Source: an uncultured Collinsella sp. (lineage in GTDB: Bacteria; Actinomycetota; Coriobacteriia; Coriobacteriales; Coriobacteriaceae). Taken from it: a stretch of DNA of 20,422 bases. A program made the position numbers and the translations under genes. Under the pieces are notes generated by a model. That model was not told where the DNA came from and made no database searches. It was given only the letters and a program-made list of their open reading frames with translations. The stretch covers positions 1 to 20,422 of the forward strand of contig USDE01000003.1 of the NCBI GenBank assembly GCA_900553345.1. Reading direction: 5' to 3'. Positions within the stretch are counted from its first letter, which is position 1. Each line of letters begins with the position of its first letter. Shown piece after piece: positions 7,585 through 13,996 of this stretch.

Positions 7585-8376
7585 TTACTCCTCGTCGTCC
7601 TCATCGTCCGAGAACAGGTCCAGACGGCTCACAAACAAGCCCTCCTTGCCCTCGCGCGCGGTAATGACCACGCGGGCAATGGCGAGCGAAATCTCGTAGA
7701 GCGAGAGCAGGGCACCATACATGAGGCCCAGCGTAACGGGCGAGCCGTCGGGCGTAATCACAGCCGAGCCCACAAGCAGGCCCACGTACACGTAGCGCCA
7801 GGCGCCGCGGAAGGCCGCGTAGGACACGATGTGGAAGACGGACAGGTAGAAGATGATGAGCGGCAGCTCAAACGCCACGCCAAAGCCGATCATAAAGAGC
7901 AGCTCCATGTTGACGTAGTTCTCCAGGTCGGGCAGCGCCGTGGCGACGGCCGAGGTCTCGCCGATAAGCCACTCAAAGCCCGCCGGGATGATGATGAAAT
8001 AGCAGAAGATGGCGCCCAGGAAGAACAGCACCGTCGAGGCGAGCACCGTGGGCACGACCCATTTGCGCTCGTTGGGACGCAGTGCCGGCAGGAAAAATGC
8101 CAGAATCTGCCAGATAATCATGGGCGTGCACATGACCACGGCCATCTTGATGGCCAGCGAGAAGCGCAGGCCAAAGCCGCCGAGCGTGGTGGTGATGTAG
8201 AACTTACCGTCCGGCACAAAGGAGCGGATGGGGTCTTCCAGGATGTCGAGCACCACGGGCGTGGCGAAATACAGCACGATGGCGGCGGCAAACACCGACA
8301 CGACCACGATGGTCAGGCGGCGACGGAGCTCGCCCAGGTGATCGAAGAGCGGCATGCGCGCAGGTCCGATAGGCAT
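7585..8376 (-). CDS. tatC: Sec-independent protein translocase TatC
   Basis: Core receptor of the twin-arginine translocase (263 residues), a polytopic membrane protein with the family's six-helix pattern. Family landmarks are HLGELRRRL at 13-21 (cytoplasmic N-terminus, twin-arginine recognition), LRPNERKW at 99-106 with Glu103 aligning to the signal-peptide contact of E. coli TatC, FELP at 169-172 and ITPDGSP near 207-213. The C-terminus is acidic (SDDEDDEE). Its ATG shares one base with the stop of the upstream tatA/B gene (TAATG), so the two are translationally coupled. GGGAGG lies 9 bases upstream of the start. hypA follows 6 bases after the stop. Confidence 0.96.
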   Translation of the reverse strand: MPIGPARMPLFDHLGELRRRLTIVVVSVFAAAIVLYFATPVVLDILEDPIRSFVPDGKFYITTTLGGFGLRFSLAIKMAVVMCTPMIIWQILAFFLPALRPNERKWVVPTVLASTVLFFLGAIFCYFIIIPAGFEWLIGETSAVATALPDLENYVNMELLFMIGFGVAFELPLIIFYLSVFHIVSYAAFRGAWRYVYVGLLVGSAVITPDGSPVTLGLMYGALLSLYEISLAIARVVITAREGKEGLFVSRLDLFSDDEDDEE

Positions 8377-8966
8377 TACTCATCGCCTCCCTTCGGGGCA
8401 TCGGCGGCAGCGGCGTCGTCCTCGGCCTCGAGCTCGCGAGCGAGCTGGTCGACGACGGCCTTGCGCTTGCGGGGACGACGGGCGTAGAGGTCAGCCGTCG
8501 TGGGCTCTGCCGGCTCGGGCTCGGGCTCCGGCTCTGTAGCAGATTCAGGCTCGACGGCGGCAGCGGTGGCAGCGGCAGGCTCGGCACCCTCGGCCTCGGA
8601 CTCCTCAGCAGCACCCTCGCCCTCGGCGGCAGCCTCGCTCGCAGCCTTCTTGGCAGCAAGACGGGCGCGACGCTCGGCAAAGGTCTCCTTCTTGGCGGGC
8701 GCTGCCGTCTCGGCGGCATCCTCGTCCGCATCGGAATCGTCGTCGATCGCAGCAGCCTTCTTGGGCTTGACCGGGGCCGACGCGGCCTCGCTCACCGGAT
8801 CGATAATCTCGGACTGAACAACGGCCGTCATCTTTTCCTGCGTCTCGCGGAACTGACGGATGGCACGGCCGATCGTGCGGCCCATCTGTGGGAGCTTATC
8901 CGGGCCAAACAGCAAAAAGCCGAAGACCACGATGATCGCGAGCTCACCCTCTCCAATACCAAACAC
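8376..8966 (-). CDS. TatA/TatB-family translocase subunit with long acidic tail
   Basis: Tat pore or receptor-partner subunit (196 residues). The N-terminus MFGIGEGELAIIVVFGFLLF forms the short membrane helix, followed by the FGPDKLP hinge (20-26) and an amphipathic helix to about 45. The rest is a long Ala/Glu-rich tail with an EP-repeat stretch, a basic patch (RRPRKRK) and an acidic end. The length and long tail resemble TatB, while the GEGELAII/FGPDKLP signature occurs in both TatA and TatB. With only one such gene here I cannot decide which, or whether it serves both roles. The start is taken as GTG 8966 because GGAGG lies 5 bases upstream and the protein then begins MFGIG like the family. 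An ATG 4 bases upstream is out of frame. Confidence 0.9.
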   Translation of the reverse strand: MFGIGEGELAIIVVFGFLLFGPDKLPQMGRTIGRAIRQFRETQEKMTAVVQSEIIDPVSEAASAPVKPKKAAAIDDDSDADEDAAETAAPAKKETFAERRARLAAKKAASEAAAEGEGAAEESEAEGAEPAAATAAAVEPESATEPEPEPEPAEPTTADLYARRPRKRKAVVDQLARELEAEDDAAAADAPKGGDE

Positions 8967-9041
8967 ACATACCTCCAAGGCTCGATGTGAGTCGAGCCCG
9001 CACCGCGCCATTCGGCCGGAACTCGTCTATTCATTCGGTCA

Positions 9042-9075
9042 AGTATAGCGCCCGGACGCCAAAACGTCCGAGCGC
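9042..9075 (-). promoter_or_regulatory. Candidate tat-operon promoter with overlapping inverted repeat
   Basis: On the minus strand TATACT (9042-9047) could be a -10 box about 75 bases upstream of the tatA/B start. Immediately upstream, where the spacer and -35 would lie, an inverted repeat has 11-base arms (10 of 11 matching, around CGGACG and CGTCCG) with a 6-base loop at 9048-9075. No T-run follows, so it is more likely an operator or a mere hairpin than a terminator for the STAS gene. No clear -35 is visible. Confidence 0.35.
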
Positions 9076-9119
9076 ATCACAAACATATGCCAAACGGCAC
9101 GCCCTTTTGGGGGCAAAGA

Positions 9120-9434
9120 TTATGCAGCGGTGATCGAAATCTCCTGGTCGACACCCAACAGCTGAACCACGCGCATCACCGGGGGCTGCACATTGGTGCA
9201 GCTAAAGCGCTTGCCGTGGTCGACCGCGTGGTGTGCGGCGCCCACGAGCACGCCAATGCCCGTCGAATCGATGTAGCTCACCTGGGCAAAATCGAGCTCA
9301 ACGGCCTCAGTGGGCTGCTCGAGCGCCAGGTCGATGGCATTGCGCAAGCTATCGGCGTTAGAGATATCGATCTCGCCGGTTACCTTAATGGTGTAGAGCT
9401 CTGGCGTGGGGTTGGTGGAAATACCCAAATCCAT
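9120..9434 (-). CDS. STAS-domain anti-sigma factor antagonist
   Basis: A single STAS domain of 104 residues, like SpoIIAA or RsbV. Such proteins free a sigma factor by binding its anti-sigma kinase when unphosphorylated. The signature VSYIDSTGIGVLVGAA is at 52-67, with Ser57 or Thr58 of the DSTG motif as the predicted phosphorylation site. The start ATG has AAAGGAG 7 bases upstream. No partner kinase, phosphatase or sigma factor is in the window, so the regulatory circuit cannot be named. It lies 51 bases downstream of the aminotransferase on the same strand, so co-transcription is possible. A function unrelated to sigma control is also possible, because lone STAS proteins are diverse. Confidence 0.88.
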   Translation of the reverse strand: MDLGISTNPTPELYTIKVTGEIDISNADSLRNAIDLALEQPTEAVELDFAQVSYIDSTGIGVLVGAAHHAVDHGKRFSCTNVQPPVMRVVQLLGVDQEISITAA

Positions 9435-9485
9435 GTATATGCTCCTTTGTGTATCGAAAGTGCGGATAGTACGGGAAGCCGCGCG

Positions 9486-10790
9486 TTAGGCGCGCTCGGC
9501 ACGCGCAAGCTCGGCAGCGACAAGCTTCACAGCCAGCACCAGCACATCGAGCGCGGCCTCCAGGTCCTCGACCGTGGGATAGCTCGGCGCGATGCGGATG
9601 TTGGTGTCGCGCGGGTCCTTGCCATAAGGCCAGGTGGCACCAGCCGGCGTGAGCTTGACGCCCAGGTCGGCGCAGAGCGCGGCGACCTTCTGGGCCGAGC
9701 CCTCGGGACCATCGAAGCTTACAAAGTAGCCGCCGCGGGGGTGCGTCCAGGTGGCGCAGCCCGTCTCGCCCAGACCCTCGGTGAGCTTGCGCTCGACGGC
9801 CTCAAAGCGCGGGCGCAGGAACTCGGCATGCTTTTTCATGTGCTCCTTGACCGCCTCGATGGTGGGAAGGAAGCGCACGTGACGCAGCTGGTTGAGCTTG
9901 TCGGCGCTGATGAGGCCGGCCTTCAGGCGCTTGGAGAACTCCGCGATAACCGCGGGGCTCGCACCGATAAAGCCGATACCGGCACCCGGGAAGGTGATCT
10001 TGGACGTCGAGGCAAAGGCCACCACGCGGTCCTCGGTGCCCGCCGCGCGGGCAAGATCGAAGATGTTGGCGAGCTCGTCGGTCTCGTCGTACAGGTCGTG
10101 CACACAGTAGGCGTTGTCCCAGAAGATGCGGAAATCGGGCGCGGCCGTGGGCATCTCGACCAGGCGACGCACGGTGTCCTCGCTAAAGGTGATGCCCGTG
10201 GGGTTGGAATACTTGGGCACGCACCAGATGCCCTTGATGGAATCGTCGGCGGCGACGAGGCGCTCGACCTCGTCCATGTCGGGGCCGTTGTCGGTCATCG
10301 CGACGGGGACGTTCTCGATACCCAGATCGGCGGTGATGCCAAAGTGGCGGTCGTAGCCGGGAACCGGGCACAGGAACTTGACCTTCTTGCCGTCGTGCGC
10401 GGCCTCGTAAGCCTCCCAAGGGTCGCTACCACATGAGCCGCAACGCCAGAACATACCGGCGATATCGTGCTCGATCAGCAAGCTCGACGAGCCCAGCACG
10501 AGCGTCTGCTCGGCGGGGCAACCCAGGAACTCCCCCGCTAGCTTGCGTGCCGAGGGAATGCCCTCAAAGCAGCCGTAGTTGGAGCAGTCGACGTTGCCGT
10601 CGTGCAGATCGGCATCGGCATTGAGGATATCGAGCATGGGGCGCGAGATGTCCACCTGGGCGGGCGATGGCTTGCCGCGGGCCATATCGAGCGCCAGGCC
10701 CTTGGCCTTGACCTCGGAGACCTCGGCTTTGAGCGCCTCGATGGCGGCATCGAGTTCGGTGGTTTCCATCTTCTGGTAGATCGTCTGCAT
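9486..10790 (-). CDS. Aspartate aminotransferase-type PLP enzyme (class I, type Ic)
   Basis: A fold-type I PLP aminotransferase of 434 residues, resembling the aspartate aminotransferases of the AspT/type Ic group (the Pfam family related to MocR C-terminal domains). These convert aspartate and 2-oxoglutarate to oxaloacetate and glutamate. Visible PLP-site residues are YSNPTG with Asn196, FWDNAYCVHD with Asp225 and Tyr228, the lysine motif ASTSKITFPGAG with Lys264, and NIRIAPS with Arg399 for the substrate carboxylate. MARGKPSPAQ at 36-45 is typical of this group. The ATG at 10790 has AAAGG 8 bases upstream. A -10-like TATACT lies about 42 bases further upstream. Substrate specificity is inferred from family resemblance. 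Confidence 0.9.
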   Translation of the reverse strand: MQTIYQKMETTELDAAIEALKAEVSEVKAKGLALDMARGKPSPAQVDISRPMLDILNADADLHDGNVDCSNYGCFEGIPSARKLAGEFLGCPAEQTLVLGSSSLLIEHDIAGMFWRCGSCGSDPWEAYEAAHDGKKVKFLCPVPGYDRHFGITADLGIENVPVAMTDNGPDMDEVERLVAADDSIKGIWCVPKYSNPTGITFSEDTVRRLVEMPTAAPDFRIFWDNAYCVHDLYDETDELANIFDLARAAGTEDRVVAFASTSKITFPGAGIGFIGASPAVIAEFSKRLKAGLISADKLNQLRHVRFLPTIEAVKEHMKKHAEFLRPRFEAVERKLTEGLGETGCATWTHPRGGYFVSFDGPEGSAQKVAALCADLGVKLTPAGATWPYGKDPRDTNIRIAPSYPTVEDLEAALDVLVLAVKLVAAELARAERA

Positions 10791-10831
10791 GGGTGCGACC
10801 TTTCGCGAAGCGGTACGTTGCAGTTCGTCTA

Positions 10832-10837
10832 AGTATA
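10832..10837 (-). promoter_or_regulatory. -10-like box for the aminotransferase gene
   Basis: TATACT on the minus strand, 41 bases upstream of the ATG at 10790. No convincing -35 hexamer is seen at 16-18 bases. The same hexamer occurs upstream of tatA/B and of the AlbA_2 regulator gene. Confidence 0.4.
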
Positions 10838-10939
10838 GACCGCCACCGCCGCAACGTTATGAAGCCGTGATAGATTAAGTCCATCGCAATAAATTACGAA
10901 TCGCCGCGCATGCCTGCGTGGGGCGCCCAAGGAGGCACT

Positions 10940-11194
10940 ATGGAGTATGGATCGTTCCAGGCCGAGGAATTCGGCGACCTGCAGCGCCTGGTCGACGGGC
11001 TGTTTTACGACCGCCACGCCATCGACCGCCTGGATCTGATCGTACAGGCCGAAATCTTGGACCTGGCGCCCGATCTCATGGAAATCGTCAACCTGCTACC
11101 GCCCGGCTATTACGACCGCCAGTCACTTTGCGACCAGCTCAACTCCGCTTTGGCCGCCCACGGCTGGGGCGCCATCTACGGCACCGTGGAATAA
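10940..11194 (+). CDS. Small acidic protein of unknown function
   Basis: An 84-residue protein I do not recognise with confidence. It is soluble, acidic, rich in Leu and Asp, with no Cys pairs, signal peptide or membrane segment. The part ILDLAPDLMEIVNLLPPGYY followed by a predicted helix resembles the pattern of DUF2795-like domains (LP...Y...L), but only loosely. The start is well supported: AAGGAGG lies 5 bases before the ATG. It is transcribed divergently from the aminotransferase and converges on nhaA, with a shared terminator at 11226-11263. The good ribosome site and terminator argue that it is a real gene. Confidence 0.75.
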   Translation: MEYGSFQAEEFGDLQRLVDGLFYDRHAIDRLDLIVQAEILDLAPDLMEIVNLLPPGYYDRQSLCDQLNSALAAHGWGAIYGTVE

Positions 11195-11197
11195 ACC

Positions 11198-11226
11198 TAG
11201 TCATTTAAGAACGTCCCCAATGACTA
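11198..11226. repeat. Stem-loop element 3 (TAGTCATT arms, GAACGTCCCC loop)
   Basis: Perfect 8-base arms (TAGTCATT at 11198-11205 and AATGACTA at 11219-11226) enclose a 13-base loop that contains GAACGTCCCC, the reverse of the GGGACGTTC core in the element at 3828-3885. It sits between the stop codon of the 84-residue gene and the terminator that follows. Confidence 0.65.
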
Positions 11227-11263
11227 AAACGCCGCTTGTGATGGTGTTCACAGGCGGCGTTTT
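11226..11263. terminator. Bidirectional intrinsic terminator
   Basis: Arms AAAACGCCGCTTGTG and CACAGGCGGCGTTTT pair at 14 of 15 positions (the exception is a G-T type pair) around an 8-base loop. The A/T ends allow termination on both strands, serving the 84-residue gene (plus) and nhaA (minus). Confidence 0.88.
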
Positions 11264-11280
11264 CAAACTTGTATGTGCTC

Positions 11281-12639
11281 TTACTCTTCCTTGGGCGCGG
11301 GGTGTTTGCAAACCACGCTCATGTAGATCATGCCGAGCACGGCAGCGGTGACCGAACCGGCAAGGATGGCGGCCTTGGCAGCCAGAACCTCAAACTGGGC
11401 CGTCGGGAAGGCAAGGCCACTGATGAGGATCGACATGGTAAAGCCGATACCGCCCAGAATGCCCACACCGGCAATCATGTGCCAGTTGACATTGTGCGGC
11501 AGCTCACAGACCCTAAACTTAACCAGGGCAAACGTCATGCCAAAGATGCCGATCGGCTTGCCCAGCAGCATGCCAAAGTACACGCCGAGCGTCACCGGGT
11601 CGGTGAGCAACGTGCTCATATCCACGCCCACTAGGCGAACCTGTGCGTTGACGAACGCAAAGATCGGCAGAATCACAAAGTTGACCGGCGTGGAGATCAG
11701 ACGCTCCATGCGGATGAGCGGCGGGGTCACGCGGTGCATGACGCGCTCGACCTTGGTGGTCGAGACGGTAAAGTCATGCTGACCCAGGATGTGCGCCTCG
11801 TCATCGTAGCGGTCATCGAGCAGCGGCAGGCACTCCCCCAACCAATCGGTAAGGCTGTCGAGTTTAACACCGCACTTGGCCGGGATGGTAAAGGCCAAGA
11901 TGACGCCAGCAAGCGTGGCATGCACGCCGCTCTTGAACATGCAAAACCACAGCAGCAGGCCCAGCACCGAGTACGGGGCAAGGCGGTAATGCTGCGTCTT
12001 GTTGAGCCACACGAGCGCGCAGGTCACAAGCGCGGCGGCGCCCAACCAAAACGGATTGGGGCTCTGACCGTAGAAGATGGCGATGGCGGCGATGGAAATG
12101 AGGTCGTCGGCGATGGCGAGCGTCGAGAAGAACACGCGCACGCCGTTGGGCACGCGATTGCCCAAAAGCGACAGCACGCCCAGCGCAAAGGCAATATCGG
12201 TTGCCATGGGAATGGCCCAGCCGTTGTGCGCGCCGGCATGGTTAAAGATCAGATAGATGCAGGCGGGAACGACGACGCCGCCCACGGCCGCCAGCATGGG
12301 AAGCATGGCCTGGCGCGGGTTTTTGAGCTCGCCGACCGTCATCTCATACTTGAGCTCAATGCCCACCAGCAAAAAGAAAATCGCCATGAGGAAGTCGTTG
12401 ACGAAAAGCTCAACGGTGAGGCCAGCCGTCAAATGCCCCAGACCCACATACAGCGGGGTCTCCAAAAAGTGATGGATGGCCTCATAGGCATCGGTATTGG
12501 CGCAAATGACGGCGGCGATGGCGGCGAAGACCATGACGGCGGCGGAAATCGTGCCGTTCTCGGCGATGCGCTCCCAGATGTCGTGACGCTCAAAGCGCTT
12601 GCGCTCACGAACGTTGAACAGCTGCTCAGTTGCTGCCAT
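11281..12639 (-). CDS. nhaA: Na+/H+ antiporter NhaA
   Basis: Cytoplasmic-membrane sodium/proton antiporter (452 residues), exporting Na+ or Li+ in exchange for protons for pH and sodium homeostasis. Family motifs are clear: VGIELKYEMTVGELKNPRQA near 92-111, ATDIAFALGVLSLLG with Asp148 (E. coli Asp133 region), and LAIADDLISI with Asp178 and Asp179, equivalent to the Asp163/164 transport site. GKPIGIFG and the GGIGFTMSILI helix near the C-terminus also fit. A cytoplasmic loop of about 40 residues (DDRYDDEAHILG and after) makes it longer than the E. coli protein. The ATG has AAAGGAG 6 bases upstream. The leader contains an intrinsic terminator in the same direction (12673-12708), which suggests attenuation. 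Confidence 0.95.
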   Translation of the reverse strand: MAATEQLFNVRERKRFERHDIWERIAENGTISAAVMVFAAIAAVICANTDAYEAIHHFLETPLYVGLGHLTAGLTVELFVNDFLMAIFFLLVGIELKYEMTVGELKNPRQAMLPMLAAVGGVVVPACIYLIFNHAGAHNGWAIPMATDIAFALGVLSLLGNRVPNGVRVFFSTLAIADDLISIAAIAIFYGQSPNPFWLGAAALVTCALVWLNKTQHYRLAPYSVLGLLLWFCMFKSGVHATLAGVILAFTIPAKCGVKLDSLTDWLGECLPLLDDRYDDEAHILGQHDFTVSTTKVERVMHRVTPPLIRMERLISTPVNFVILPIFAFVNAQVRLVGVDMSTLLTDPVTLGVYFGMLLGKPIGIFGMTFALVKFRVCELPHNVNWHMIAGVGILGGIGFTMSILISGLAFPTAQFEVLAAKAAILAGSVTAAVLGMIYMSVVCKHPAPKEE

Positions 12640-12653
12640 GGGCGGCTCCTTTC

Positions 12654-12669
12654 ACGGGAAAGCTCCCGT
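12654..12669 (-). promoter_or_regulatory. Hairpin next to the nhaA ribosome binding site
   Basis: On the minus strand ACGGGA and TCCCGT form a perfect 6-base stem with a 4-base loop, ending 1-2 bases before the AAAGGAG site of nhaA. It may protect the 5' end of processed mRNA or influence initiation. It lies between the leader terminator and the start codon. Confidence 0.5.
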
Positions 12670-12672
12670 CTT

Positions 12673-12708
12673 AAAAAAGCACGGCCCGCCCAAGTGGCGG
12701 CGCCGCGC
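12673..12708 (-). terminator. Intrinsic terminator in the nhaA leader (candidate attenuator)
   Basis: On the minus strand GCGCGGCGCCGCC pairs with GGCGGGCCGTGC (12 pairs, one bulged G, one G-U) around an ACTTG loop, followed by six T. It ends 33 bases before the nhaA ATG. The upstream gene ppaC already has its own terminator at 12848-12887, so this second one may act on a transcript started in the 140 bases between them. That would be a transcription attenuator for nhaA. A back-up ppaC terminator is the alternative. Confidence 0.75.
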
Positions 12709-12783
12709 TCTAACGTATTACGCTTGCATCTAGCCTACCCTGCACGACAGGCACGCAGGCGTGGCCGAAAAGCGGAACCATAG

Positions 12784-12804
12784 GTTGAACATTATTTGCT
12801 CAAC
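12784..12804. promoter_or_regulatory. Palindromic site upstream of nhaA
   Basis: An interrupted palindrome with arms GTTGAACA and TGCTCAAC (one mismatch in eight) and a 5-base AT-rich centre. It is an AT-rich island in a GC-rich spacer, about 145 bases upstream of nhaA and downstream of the ppaC terminator. It looks like a dimeric regulator site or part of the nhaA promoter, but no regulator can be named. Confidence 0.35.
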
Positions 12805-12847
12805 GGCACGGGTGCGCCTGTCCAAGAGACGACGCGACGCCGTGCAC

Positions 12848-12887
12848 AAAAAACGACCGGAGCGCGGGGCGTCCGCGATCCGGTCGT
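12848..12887 (-). terminator. Intrinsic terminator of ppaC
   Basis: On the minus strand ACGACCGGATCGCGG pairs with CCGCGCTCCGGTCGT with one internal mismatch, followed by a run of T. It begins 19 bases after the ppaC stop codon. Confidence 0.88.
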
Positions 12888-12906
12888 GGCGTTTGGTCAA
12901 CTAAAC

Positions 12907-13830
12907 CTAGCAGGCGGCCATGATGGGGGCAGCGACCTGCTTCTTACGGGAGAGGACGCCCGGCATCCAGACGCCGTCGTGCTCGTCGGCAATGCCCAGG
13001 CCCTTCTGAGCAGCCTCGGTCTCGCCCTCGAGCAGGACCTGCGAGCCCTCCTCCATGATGTCGGTGATGCACAGGACGATGCCGTCAGCACCCTTCTCGG
13101 CGGCGTAGGCGCGCATGGCCTCGCGGATCTCGTCGATCATACCGAGCGCACGGCTCTTGTCGACGGTCTCGTACTGGCCGATGAGCAGCTTCTTGCCGGC
13201 GGGCTCGAACATCTTGATGTCGTTGCCAACCATCTCGGCTGCGGTGAAGGAGCCGGACGGACGGGTGAGGAAGACCTCCATGCCAAACTTGACCGGGTCG
13301 ACGCCCACCTGCTCGCCGAGCTTGGCGGCGACGGCGCGGTCGACATCGGTGGTGGTGGGGCTCTTGAGCATGAGCGTATCGGTCATCATAGCCGAGAGCA
13401 GCAGCTTGGCCTGGACGTCGGAAAGCTCAACGCCGAGCACGCCGGCGAGCTTGGTGACGATGGTGCAGCTGGAGCCCCAGGGCAGGCAGATGTAGTGCAG
13501 CGGGCCGGCGGTCTCGAAGTCGCCGATGCGGTGATGATCGACAACACCAAAGACCGTGGCGTCCTTAAGGCCGGCGACAGACTGGGCAGACTCGTTGTGG
13601 TCGGTGAGGACGACGAGCTGACCGGCCTCGACGGACTCGATCACGCGAGGCTCGGCGATACCGGCGTCGGCGAGCAGCTTGGCGGACTCTGCCGGAAGCT
13701 GACCAAGGGCGCAGGCCTCGTAGGTGTTGCCGGCATACTCAACTTGGTTGAGCAGCTGGGACAGGACGACGGCGCTCATGATGGCGTCGTTATCGGGGTT
13801 CTGGTGACCAAAGACAAGAACGTTTGCCAT
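12907..13830 (-). CDS. ppaC: Manganese-dependent inorganic pyrophosphatase (family II)
   Basis: Cytoplasmic family II pyrophosphatase of the DHH superfamily (307 residues), which hydrolyses pyrophosphate and so drives biosynthetic reactions. The metal-site motifs are complete: GHQNPDNDA with His9, Asp13 and Asp15, LTDHNE with Asp77, VVDHHRIGDF with Asp98-His99-His100, and MMTDTLMLKSPTTT with Asp151. The C-terminal DHHA2 domain ends in LSRKKQVAAPI, the substrate-binding Arg-Lys-Lys motif. There are no CBS domains, so it is the short unregulated form. The ATG has GGAGG 6 bases upstream. It appears to be monocistronic: an intrinsic terminator lies 19 bases after the stop, and 166 bases with a stem-loop element separate it from the ROK kinase gene upstream. 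Confidence 0.97.
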   Translation of the reverse strand: MANVLVFGHQNPDNDAIMSAVVLSQLLNQVEYAGNTYEACALGQLPAESAKLLADAGIAEPRVIESVEAGQLVVLTDHNESAQSVAGLKDATVFGVVDHHRIGDFETAGPLHYICLPWGSSCTIVTKLAGVLGVELSDVQAKLLLSAMMTDTLMLKSPTTTDVDRAVAAKLGEQVGVDPVKFGMEVFLTRPSGSFTAAEMVGNDIKMFEPAGKKLLIGQYETVDKSRALGMIDEIREAMRAYAAEKGADGIVLCITDIMEEGSQVLLEGETEAAQKGLGIADEHDGVWMPGVLSRKKQVAAPIMAAC

Positions 13831-13964
13831 GGATATCCTCCACTTGATATGTGTACTTGGACGTAGCTATGGTAGCACGCCGATGCCGAGCCTTCGCAGA
13901 CGGAAGGGCCACGGCATATTTTGGGGCAGGCACGGGGGCCAAGGCTGTCCCTTTTACACCGTGT

Positions 13965-13995
13965 TGGTGCAAAGTAACCTGACCCCCTTGCACCA
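13965..13995. repeat. Stem-loop element 4 (TGGTGCAA arms)
   Basis: Perfect 8-base arms (TGGTGCAA at 13965-13972, TTGCACCA at 13988-13995) around a 15-base loop that reads GGGGGTCAGGTTACT on the other strand, similar to the AGGGACAGGTTT loop of elements 5 and 6. A partly matching third arm, TTTTACACC preceded by CTGTCCC, lies at 13945-13960. It starts 2 bases beyond the stop codon of the ROK gene and lies upstream of ppaC. Confidence 0.55.
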
Positions 13996-13996
13996 G

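Noticed and set aside
12654..12847. A named riboswitch class (sodium, lithium or fluoride) before nhaA
   Set aside because: A terminator and hairpins are visible, but I could not match a known aptamer consensus by eye, so only an unnamed attenuator is proposed.
13831..13964. A separate promoter or small gene between ppaC and the ROK gene
   Set aside because: Apart from the ppaC ribosome site and the stem-loop with its partial third arm, I see no convincing -35/-10 pair and no supported reading frame.
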